In this document: positions 36,601 through 45,882 of the stretch, piece after piece
Layout: each line of letters begins with the position of its first letter
How positions within the stretch are numbered: the first letter of the stretch is position 1
Assembly: GCA_032358165.1 (NCBI GenBank)
Contig: JAALGY010000062.1
Span: 1,302,001 to 1,366,000 of the forward strand
Length of the DNA stretch: 64,000 bases
Direction: 5' to 3'
Source of the DNA: Diplosphaera chodatii
Taxonomy: Eukaryota; Chlorophyta; Trebouxiophyceae; Prasiolales; Stichococcaceae
Notes under the pieces: model-generated
Database searches by the model: none
What the model saw: only the letters and a program-made list of their open reading frames with translations
What the model was told of the DNA's origin: nothing
Program-made: the position numbers and the translations under genes

Positions 36601-37850
36601 TGGCACGATCGAGCAAGCACATCAAGAAACAGTATGGGCGCTCACCAGGCGGGCAGCGCAGGGCATCTGTGGCTCGCTGCACCTGGCGGTCCAGCTCCCA
36701 GCCATTGCACGCATCAATCGCCGTCTGCAGCCTGTCCATCTTCGCCATCAGTGCCTCTGTGTCTGCGTCCGGCTCTGCCAGTTTTGCGCTGACCTGCATT
36801 GCACATGCATGCCGAGTTGGCGCTTCGTGGCTCCCTCCTGCCAGCTCTGATGATAGCATTGCCAGCAGCTGAGCCGTCCTGCGCAGATTGCACATGCTGC
36901 CCAACGGCGCAGCTGTGACAGCAGATGGCTGACTGCCAGACAGGCCCCCACCTGTTCAAACTCGGTGAGCATGGACTGGACCTTCTCCATTGCTGGCCGA
37001 ATGTTGTCATCCACCGTTGGCCCATCGTCCAGTGCGGGCTCCTGTGTGAACAAGGTGCGTCCAGGGCTTGATGAACGCTGTGGGTCGCAGCTCAGCCTGC
37101 ACCTCCAGAGGAGCAATATAACATGACGTTTTACGCATTGAACAGGCCGCACCTGATCCAAATGCGCGACCGTGATGCCAGGCGCACGTGTGATGTGGCC
37201 GTCAAACTGATCATCTTTGCCTGCCAGCAATCTCATAGTAGTGGATTTACCAGCTCCATTCTGACCCTGGATGGTGGCACAACAGCGACATCAGCATCTG
37301 GTTTGCCAAGAAGCTGCAATGCATATGCATCCTCAGCAGCGCTCCAGGGGGTCAAAGACTAACAACTCACCAAGATAGCAATCTTTGCGCCCAGGTACAT
37401 CCCTGCAATGAGTGATGATCATGCAGGTCATGTTGCTGTCGATGTAATCAGGATGCAAAGACAGCTGCAAGCACAGCAGGACCCACCTAGCCCCACGCCA
37501 TCGAGGATCGGCTTGCCCTGCGGTGACACCTTCTTGACTCTATCCATACTGAGGATGATCTTCCGTGTCTCCTGCTCATATGCTGTCCTGCGCCCAAGAA
37601 TAATGCCATGTTGCGGTTGCTGTTCTGATGCTCTGATGATGGATCATGTCTCTATGCTGCGCATGCACAGCAGGCAAGCCCAAAAAGCTCACCCTTCCTT
37701 GACTTGGCCTGGCGACTTGAACTGCCGCACTGAGCCATTACCGCCACCACCGCCGCCACCGCCGCCGCCGCCGCCGCCGCCAGTCTTTGCGCCGCCCTTA
37801 CCAGACTTGTCCTTGACACGCTTTGCTGCCCTGTTGCCCGCGGCCCACAT
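33665..37850 (-). CDS. ABC-F ATPase of the bacterial EttA type
   Basis: Soluble ATPase with two ABC domains. In bacteria EttA binds the ribosomal E site and gates translation by energy state. The start at 37850 reads [20 protein letters not shown], then about 13 Gly in a row from a CCG repeat. ABC1 has [18 protein letters not shown], Walker [10 protein letters not shown] (exon junction near 37260), the EttA arm [20 protein letters not shown] (about 36780), signature [14 protein letters not shown] and Walker [21 protein letters not shown] (about 36280). The linker has [20 protein letters not shown] (about 35900) and [17 protein letters not shown] (about 35620). ABC2 has [16 protein letters not shown] (about 35150), [13 protein letters not shown] (about 34500), and [20 protein letters not shown] (about 34310). 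The C-terminus is [24 protein letters not shown], with a short last exon ending at 33665. All motifs fit EttA/YjjK, not eukaryotic ABCF1-3. Confidence 0.93.
37738..37790 (+). repeat. CCG trinucleotide repeat encoding poly-Gly
   Basis: A run of CCG/CCA/GCC triplets lies inside the first exon of the EttA-type gene. On the minus strand it encodes about 13 consecutive Gly between the basic leader and the first ABC domain. Such repeats often vary in length between strains. Confidence 0.9.
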
Positions 37851-38692
37851 CCGCAATCAGATAGCTGTTTCGGACAAATACAGATGCTGTGCGAGTACTC
37901 GGCAACACGGGATCTGATGTTTCGGATCGGCTGACAGCAGTCAATGAGTCTGTTGACATCCTGGTTGTCACCGGATCATGCGATCCATTTGCATGCGGCG
38001 GCTCCGCGACTGCGCCATGCCAGGTTGCCTCTGGAACGGCGTCAACCGCGGACGCATCAAGGTGCATGTTGGACTGTGCAGATGCGCCCCAAGGTTGTTG
38101 GCTTGCATCGTTCTGCCGCCTGCTTCCGGAAATCTGCAGGACTTGGATGTTGGCAACTTGGTCAGACAAGCTTGCACGCCAGCGATGGCGTGCGCAAAGG
38201 CTTCAGGAACACAACATCAGACGATTAACAGGGAGCAGGTCTGCGAGGGCCTCAGTGGCAAGGCTGCATGCACATTTCTGCGAATGCCTGTATTTGATCG
38301 GGACTCGGGGTTTACCATGGTCTCAGCATGTCATCGGACTACCCAAAGGGGTGTACGGTGCAAGGTATCTCGCCTGAGCCCTGAGGCCTGACCACTGCTG
38401 ACAGCCTGACACTCCTGCACGCCTGCGGAACTTCAGTGACCGATAGTTATAATAACACATAGCCATCGCGGTGCATAGCCTCCGTTGGATGCATGTGCTG
38501 TGCTGTGGCTTCCTAGGCGACTCAAGCAGCACGCTTGTGACGCCGCAACCGATCACAGACCTCGCAGGCAACGCTGCGCACCTGTGCCAGGGAGGTGTGC
38601 GTGACTTTGAGCGTGGCACGCATCAGCACCGGCATACATCTGAGCCCAGATCCTGAGAGGCAAACAAGCATGCAGGGTTTGGCCGGTGGGGT
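37851..38692. promoter_or_regulatory. Divergent intergenic region EttA / RCC1
   Basis: Upstream region of two divergent genes. Long open frames exist on both strands (for example 37889-38377 plus) but none resembles a family. The true first exon of the RCC1 gene probably lies here or just downstream. Confidence 0.35.
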
Positions 38693-40263
38693 GTGCTGCA
38701 AGGGACAACCCTGCAGTTCTGCAGCGGCAGCAGCTCCACACCTGATTGCGGTGAGGGCCCCCGATTCATGCCCAACAAACGTCATCGTGCAGCACCTCGC
38801 TGTGGTGCAGCAGAGAATGGTGCTGTTCATGATGCAGGGCAAGTGGATGGCGTGCAGCTTGCAGCTTTTGGCTGGGAACATGCAGTTTTGTCTGCTGACA
38901 GGCGGCTGCATCAGAACTTGTGCAGTACCTCTGCCTGCTGTAAAAGGCAGCAGTGATGGCGATGAGTCTCCCACTTCTGCCACCAGCTCTGCCAGCAGTC
39001 AGACGTTCAGCATTCCAGACGCATCCATTGGGGTCGCTGCTGGCGAGGAGCACAGGTAGCGTGTGATCCTGCACTGCAGCGCGAGAGTTGAATTGTAGGC
39101 TCAGTCATTTATTTTGCGGGGTCCTCATGCTCACTTGATGTCATTAAATCCCTCTGTCATCGTGCAGCCTTGCAGCAACACGTACTGGCGACCTGTACGC
39201 CTGGGGTAGCAATTCAAGTGGCCAGCTGGGTGACGGCGGAGGCGACGCCCATCTGCAACCATGCCTTGTGGCACTGCCGCCTATCCTGCAGGGGCCCCAC
39301 CAGCGCCACAGCATCGTGCAGGTGGCTCATTTTGGGAAAAGCATGCTCTAGCAATGCTCGCTCCAAGACATGACAGCTCCGTACTGAGTGGCAGTCAGCA
39401 TGAACACACGCTCAAGCCATGGGCGGAACACAGAGCAGGTGGCGTGCGGCGTGCGGCATTCGTGTGCTGTGACACACAGCGGCGCGCTGCTGTGCTGGGG
39501 CTGGAATCTGCATGGGCAGTGCGGTGTGGGGACAGTGGCTGACCGCGTGCCGCGGCCGCAGCTGGTGCCCATGCCGCCTCAGCTGCTCTGTACAAATGTA
39601 AGGCTGTGGAAGTGCCCACGCCCCAGCAGAAGTGTGCAGGGTCCTGATTGTCAGGTGCAGCAACAAGACGTGCTCTGACATGAGAATTGCGTGTGTCAAT
39701 GGACAGCAGTCGGTACACATGAGCTATTGCTGTGCAGGTGTCAGCAGGGCTAGGGCACACTGTCGCTTGCTTCACCAATGGCAGCGCATATGCATGGGGC
39801 CTGAACAATGATGGGCAACTGGGCCTGGGGGGCGACACGACCTGCACCAGCCCAAGGCTGGTGGATGCTGACGCCCTGGAGGAACTCGACATCGTCAAGG
39901 TGAGCGGCTGCTCCTCTGGTCCTGCCACTTGACAGATACGCGAGCTTGGGAGAGGTCCAGCCTGTCCTCTGCAGTTTTGTACTTGGCTGCAGCTCAAAGG
40001 TGGACCTCTGCCGAACAACATCACCGTGCAGGACAGCTGGGCTGATGCTGCGGTTGCTTGCGCAGGTTGCATGTGGTGCACGCCATACGGTGTTTCACAC
40101 ATCCTGCAAAAAAGCATACTCGACCGGCTGGGGCAAGTATGGCCAGCTGGGTCTTGGCGACACGAGCAGCAGAATCGTGCCCGAGCACATTGTGCTGGAT
40201 GTGGCGCAAGACGTGAGCGACATCGCGTGCGGGTGGTGGTCTACCATGCTGCTGGCCGAATAG
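38693..40263 (+). CDS. RCC1-repeat (beta-propeller) protein
   Basis: Protein built of RCC1 blades, a fold used by Ran exchange factors, UVR8 and other adaptors. The clearest repeats are VQLAAFGWEHAVLSAD (about 38860-38905), LAATRTGDLYAWGSNSSGQL (about 39180-39230), VACGVRHSCAVTHSGALLCW with GWNLHGQCGVG (about 39440-39530), and VSAGLGHTVACFTNGSAYAW with GLNNDGQLGLGG (about 39740-39830). The last is VACGARHTVFHTSC with STGWGKYGQLGLGDTSS (about 40065-40170). It ends IACGWWSTMLLAE at 40263. An acidic Ser-rich insert, GSSDGDESPTSATSSASSQT, lies between the first two repeats. Five repeats are visible, fewer than the usual seven, so an upstream exon is likely missing. The start coordinate is a placeholder. 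The specific function is not determined; nothing beyond the repeats points to Ran or UVR8. Confidence 0.8.
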
Positions 40264-40435
40264 TGGTGCACCGAGTGTCGGGGATGCCAGTTTGTCCATG
40301 CGGAACTTTCCAGAGACCATTGTGCCACAGTCAGCGGTGTTATTCTGAGCGACATCTACCCTGCTGCTGTCTTCGTCTGTGCAATTCCTATCGCGAAACA
40401 ACTCAAGCCCAGAAACCTTTAGAAAACAGAGTGCC

Positions 40436-41646
40436 TCAGTCATCTTCATCGTCAGAATCTTGCCGCCTACGCCCAGGCTCGGCTGCCGCCTCAACGACCT
40501 TCTGACGCTTGGCAGCAGGTGCGCTGCCATCGCCAGGGGTGTCTTGCCCCTCGCCATATTGCCGCTGTTGGTGCTGAATCGCCGCTCGCCGCACCTCCAG
40601 CTCTTGCCGGAAGATCTACGGCAGCAAGAATGCTGCATGGCTTGGTGGTTGCAAGGCCCAACTACAGCGCAACACCATGGACCGGGGACCGACATGATGT
40701 CATGTACAATGCTGACAAATCATGACCTCGCACCTGTCCATACCCGCCACGTCCCTGGTCAAAGTCCATGCGGTACTCGTCCCGAACCTGCCGCGCACCA
40801 TGATGCGTGATACATGATCGCACAGGATGCTCTTGACAAGCATAAGACAGAGTTTGCAGCATCATTCACGGCTGAGGGCCTGCTGGTGCATACCTGCCCG
40901 CCCGAGCGGCCGCGGCCAAACTGGCGGCCCTCTTTGAAGCCCCAGTCGAAGTCGGCACGCACCGGCCGGTCATCGAGCGTCATGCCATTGATGTACCTGA
41001 GGCAACCAAGCTTGCAAGGGTGACGACCAACTGTGCCAATGCTGCTCATGCTCAATTGCCGTGAAGTAAACAGCACACTAGGAATTGCCTGCTTCAGCCA
41101 GCTCTGTGCGAAGTCTGTACATGCACACGGTCAGGGCACCAGGCGCACTTGACACAGTCCTCGGTGTCCGCGCGTGTGTAGTACACCACGAAGCAGAAGC
41201 CGCAGGGGGTCAGCTGCTGCTTGTCAAGGCCCATCACGATGCGCTTCACATCGCCCACCTTCGAAAACACCTGTACATACGTAGATGTTCAGCATGCAAG
41301 CATGACGTCGAGCTGGGCTGGTGCAGCTGACTACCCGCTGCAGGGAGCGGCATGGAAAACTCCTGCACCTTCAACTACGTGAGACATTGATGTCACGATA
41401 GCTGATGATGGCAGCACAACAAAGCACAGCGCTGGCAGCCCCACAGCAGACCTCGTAAATCTGCTCCTCGGTGGTGAAGAAGGAGAGGTTGCCAACATAC
41501 ACGGTGGTGGACATCCGCAGGGCCTGCTCAAACTGCTCCTGGTTGCCCTCGAAGCGGCGGTCCCGATACTGGGAGATGACTGGGTCGAGTTGCTGCAGCA
41601 GGACAGAAGTCGGTAAATCACCATCAGCAATGCAACTGTAGAACAT
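40436..41646 (-). CDS. NCBP2: Nuclear cap-binding protein subunit 2 (CBP20)
   Basis: Small subunit of the nuclear cap-binding complex. With CBP80 it binds the m7G cap and promotes splicing and export. Exons read [19 protein letters not shown] (about 41550), [20 protein letters not shown] (RNP2, about 41500) and [17 protein letters not shown] with [19 protein letters not shown] (RNP1, about 41200). Then come [20 protein letters not shown] and [14 protein letters not shown] (about 40930), and [17 protein letters not shown] (about 40750). The tail [20 protein letters not shown] leads to an acidic end (DSDDEDD) at 40436. The [26 protein letters not shown] stretch is diagnostic. The start at 41646 adds a non-conserved leader; an alternative first exon upstream (near 41690) is possible. 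Confidence 0.95.
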
Positions 41647-42109
41647 GACGTTGGTCAGACACTCCTGGTCCGCCCCTCCAAACGGCAGTCATGTTGGAAA
41701 GCCAATGGGCTGCTGAAGTGCTAATCAGCATGCTGGCATAGCTCTCTCGTTGGAGAAGTTGCTCGGGTGATGGATGCTGACAGGAGCTTGTGTGTCCTAA
41801 AGATAATGTTTGCAGCCATCAAGCAAATGCTGTGATCGGAACACAGCATGACCCATTGCGGAACAGATGTGCACCTTCAGCAGGCGTGCCATGGCAGGAG
41901 GTCGATTGTGGCCACGCCTGCTGCTGCTGCTGCTGCTGCCACCAATGGAAGCAGCTCTGGTGCAAGCTGATCGCTGCACCACGGACGGTGTTCCTGTCAC
42001 CCTGCCCTCCTCCAGCCACTACGAATTTCTGCCGCCACCCGTAGGCGCAGGCTGCGAAGTACAAGATGTGATGCTACGCGGGCGAGTCGACTGCCGAAAC
42101 AGCCACCGC
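41647..42109. other. Spacer CBP20 5' side / SelM-like 3' side
   Basis: Contains the CBP20 promoter. A CTG-repeat run at about 41917-41940 creates a poly-Leu, signal-peptide-like frame on the plus strand (41867-42247), which overlaps the last exon of the next gene in antisense. It is not called as a gene. Confidence 0.4.
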
Positions 42110-42815
42110 TTAGAAGCCCAGCTGCCGTACGAAGACTTCAACCTCCAGCGGGTCGAGCCTGTCCACACTGATGCCTCCAAGCTGCACAGCAACAACCAGA
42201 CGGTCAGCATGCCTTGTGATCCGTGTAGCCTTGGGAGAGAAGCCTGACATAAACCCCTGCCTCAGCGCGTGCAGCTGCCTACCGTTTTGCCCTCGCCGTC
42301 GATGAAGTGGAGCTCTGGTCGGTGGCTGGGGATGCTGCAGATGCGGCACGCCAAACAGTGGGCGTATGACATGTGTTTCTTAGGTGTCAGACTGGCAGCC
42401 AGCAAGACACGTAAACGACAGTCTTCTCAAGCCGCAGCACTCACAAGTCGACCGTCACCCCAGGAATCCTCCCTGCCTTGACCTGATCGTACAAGAACCC
42501 TCGCAGGCCGGGCTGAAGGTTGAGGCGGCAACCCGGGCAGGTCTGCAGCACGTGGAATCGTGATCACGCTTGGGGAATGGAGACACGCTCACGCCTGTAA
42601 TACAAAGTGATCCTGTACCTAGCTAACATCCAGCACAGGACTCCTACGCGCACCTTGAACTCCAGGCGCTCGATGCGCTTGACAATCTCAGCGTCAGGTA
42701 ATTGGATGAATGCGTCAGCCACAGTACACGCAAGCAGGACCTGCAGCAAGATGCTGCTAACGTCTGCCAGGTACTGTACACAGACAACGTCCTGTGAAAC
42801 AAGCAGCACCAACAT
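42110..42815 (-). CDS. Sep15/SelM-like thioredoxin-fold protein, Cys form
   Basis: ER-type redox protein of the 15-kDa selenoprotein/SelM group. The tentative start at 42815 (MLVLLVSQDVV...) leads through a hydrophobic signal-like segment (SSILLQVLLACTVADAF) to IQLPDAEIVKRIERLEFK. The next exon has the redox centre TCPGCRLNLQPGLRGFLYDQ, then VKAGRIPGVTVDL (about 42430-42540). IPSHRPELHFIDGEGK (about 42290) and VDRLDPLEVEVFVRQLGF-stop at 42110 follow. The last match equals the ExxxLxxELGF end of SelM. The motif is CPGC, with Cys encoded by TGC where animal SelM uses selenocysteine, so no recoding is needed. About 125 aa is normal. N-terminal exons upstream of 42770 are uncertain. Confidence 0.72.
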
Positions 42816-43250
42816 GCCACCCGGGCACATCGCCTGGAATACTACTTGACATGCTTCACCTGTAGGACCAGCAGCGCAGCTAGGCACCTCATCTTGACGC
42901 TTGCATCCCTGCAAGTCGGACAAGCTCAACGAATGCGCAGATGTCCATGCTTGCAATTCGCTTGTGCACAGGGTTCGTCCCCTGTTGAGCAGTCCTCGCA
43001 CGGATCGCACCTATTTCATTGAGAACGTCAGTACGTCACCCGGTCGACATATACGCTAACAAGTCGTGCAAGCCTCGTGTGCCACTGGATCAACGGTTGG
43101 ATGCCAGCGGTGCTGGTAGCCCCAAGTATCCAGCCGCACAGTACATGCCGCAGTCGGAAAGCCACACCGCCAGAAACGTTGTCAGCACTGGGTGCCAATG
43201 CACCATTGCGGAGCAGATGTGTATGCCGCAGCATGTTAGGGGCAGTGCCC
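42816..43250. promoter_or_regulatory. Divergent intergenic region
   Basis: Upstream region of the SelM-like gene (-) and histidine phosphatase (+). A missing first exon of the SelM-like gene may lie here. No motif recognised. Confidence 0.35.
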
Positions 43251-44235
43251 ATGGACATCCAGCCTGCTACGAAGACAGTCCACTGCTTGCGTCATGTGAG
43301 TTGGATAATGCCGTCATGAGCTCATCTGACACGTTCACTGCTTGACTCCCTTGTATATCCGTTGAATGACAGCATGCGTACCTGTTCAGGGCGAGACGGA
43401 AATGAACGTGTGGCTGGCTGCCAACGTGGTTGCCGGCAGCGCATATGAGGAGCCACTGCTGTGAGCCGCCAGTGGCCAAGCTGCATGACGGTGCATGTTG
43501 ATCACAATGGCTGCCTGCAACACAGCAGCGCGGTTGCCGGTGCAGATACGACACTGTGCTCACTGCAAACGGTCAGCGGCAGGCAGCCGCAGCTGCGTCG
43601 GTGGTCCCGCGGCTGATACCGCCGCCAGAGCTCATTGTCTGCTCACCACTGACGAGGGCGCTGCAGACAGCTGAGCTGGCGTTCCGGGGCTACGACTGCC
43701 CGCGCATCATGACACCGCTTGCGGCAGAGCGCCTATACCACGCATCAGATGTGCGTCATGCTCGTAAGCTTGTGCACATAACCTCACATTGAGAACCGCA
43801 GTTTTGCTGGTGCAAACTGGTCTGCAACCGAAAGGCATGTGCGGGCATGCATTTTGCTGCAGGTCGGCAAGGTGCGATCCGCCCTAGCGCCACGCTGGCC
43901 GGCATATGATTCCTCGCTTCTGCCTGAGGGCGTATGGTGGCACACTGAGCAGCCTGGCAACTCAACTGCCGTCTGCCCACAGACAGATGGTAAATAAAGC
44001 TAACAAGCTATTCATTGATACACAGAAACTTCATTATTATGTATCATTTTATCAAGAAATGTGTACAAATGTATTTTGCATTGCAGACAGCTTCGAGCAG
44101 CGGATGCAACAGCTGAGGGACTTCCTGAGCACGCGTCCTGAGCAGTCCATTGCGTTGGTTGCCCATTGGGGGGTATTTGCGGCGTTGACCGGAAGAAGCC
44201 TTCAGAACGCTAAATTCTTGACCATCACAATATGA
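43251..44235 (+). CDS. Histidine phosphatase (phosphoglycerate-mutase-like)
   Basis: Branch of the histidine phosphatase superfamily. All five exons resolve in phase: 43251-43295, 43390-43460, 43546-43750, 43863-43989 and 44087-44235, encoding 198 aa. The catalytic RHG motif is split by intron 1: exon 1 ends KTVHCLRH and exon 2 begins GETEMNVWLAANVVAGS. Exon 3 has YDTVLTANGQRQAAAAASVV and CSPLTRALQTAELAF. Exon 4 has YDSSLLPEGVWWHTEQPGNS. Exon 5 carries the second catalytic His in SIALVAHWGVFAALTG. The pattern SLLPEGVWWH and VAHWGV matches small plant and fungal phosphatases of this family rather than glycolytic mutase. Substrate unknown. Intron 4 (43990-44086) is markedly AT-rich compared with its surroundings. 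Confidence 0.92.
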
Positions 44236-45882
44236 CAAGGCGCTAACTCGTAGCTGACCCCCTGGTGATTGCAGCACCATCTCGTAGCGCTGAAGTCAAG
44301 CACCGTGGCATGTATGAGCCTTGCTGCGCGGGGCTTGCGAGCTGCTCATTGCAGTGTATTGTATGTATGTACACCAATTGGATACTATTGGGCGTCAGTC
44401 ATGCCATGGGGTTTGACAATATCTTACCCAGCAATGTTGAGGCAGCAAGTGAGTGTATTGTCGCCCAGTATACCAATTGTTGATGGTCGAACACAATGAG
44501 TACCTAGTTCGTTGCTGGGATCCTCAGGCGGCGTGCCAATAATTGACAGACTGCGTTTCATGAAGGCCTGCCTGCTGTGTCAAGAAACACAGCAGCAAGC
44601 AAGCTGCCTACGTCAATTCAAGTTGCACGCCTGCGGCGCCGACTCCCATGCCCGTATCATCAACCGGCAGCATCATCGAAACCATCGTTGGCATCATCGT
44701 TTGCAACAGCAAATAAAGCTGCGATGCGATATAGCTATATAGCTGCCTGAGAACGATCCAACCTCCGTTCCAACCCATCACCACGGCATCTGGATGGCCT
44801 TTTGTAGATGGGTTAAGGTGAATGAGGGCAGCTGGACAGGTTGCGCACTTCACATTATTCACCTCCAGATGCAGGTGCAGGTGCTGGAGCAGCGAGCATT
44901 GTCAGGTGCATCATTGGCATGGCCAGTCAAACGGCAATGGTGCACAAGCTGCTTTGTTCCATCCTGCACACGTTGACATCACAACATAGCTCATCTCCAT
45001 ACAATGCGCAACACGTACGCAGCGCTAAGCACGTTCTGCCTGTGCGATGTATGTGCAGATAGACGGGTCCTCGCCACCTCGTGACGGCAGGATATGTTCG
45101 ATGGCTCTGTTTGAGCTTTCGCTAACAGAATGCAACGTGATCGATAATATATCTGTTACTTTGCCAGGGCAGAAGTGACAGAAGCCGTGGCCAAGTTGTC
45201 AGTGGAGCGAAGCATATTGCATGCCGCCACAGCCCCATGCTGTACAACAAGCATGGCCAGCAGGCAAGCAGAGCTATAACTGTCCGGCGAGCCATGGCTA
45301 CAGAACCTGGACTGATGCCAGGGACGTGCCAGGCTCAAGTGTATCGAACCACGACTGAACTTCAGGTCACGTATCGGCACAGTGAGCATGCTTGTGCACG
45401 GCGTGCGGTCCAAGGGATGAGAATATCACCTCATGTGCTGTGTCCGCCAGTAAATTCCCGAACATTTCGTGCCAGCCATTGAGGCTTCAACGCTCGACCA
45501 CCCGCCTCAGTGAGGTTGCAGGACTGTGCGAACGACAGAACCTCCTGTCCGCGTGACTGACGCCGTATCACACAGTTGAGCTTGGTATGCACGTACACAT
45601 GTAAATTGATCACAACACCCCGGCACGATCTGATCTCAAGTGAGCAACACGTTGACACAATCGCAGACGCTGTGTAGAGAGACACATGAAAGTCGCGTAG
45701 AAAAACAACTGCAAAGCAGTGCGCACGTCAGGCTGCCGTTGTCTTTCAATCCTGACCCATGAGGCTGCATGGGGCATCTGGCAGCGGAACCTGGTGCGTC
45801 CGTGTAAATGCTGCCAACGGGCTGGCGATGCAAGCGTCAGTGTCTGAGTGAAACAATCTTGCAACGCTGCAGATCTTTTCTG
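44236..45882. other. Gene-poor stretch, 1.6 kb
   Basis: The largest gap in the window. Only short open frames occur and none shows family similarity or paired splice sites. Base composition drops toward AT in places (for example 44340-44420 and 44690-44760). It probably contains the phosphatase 3' UTR and the amylase promoter. An unrecognised short gene or RNA cannot be excluded. Confidence 0.5.

Noticed and set aside
41867..42247. Plus-strand frame with a poly-Leu signal-like N-terminus
   Set aside because: The Leu run comes from a CTG repeat and the frame is antisense to the last exon of the SelM-like gene. No homologue recognised.
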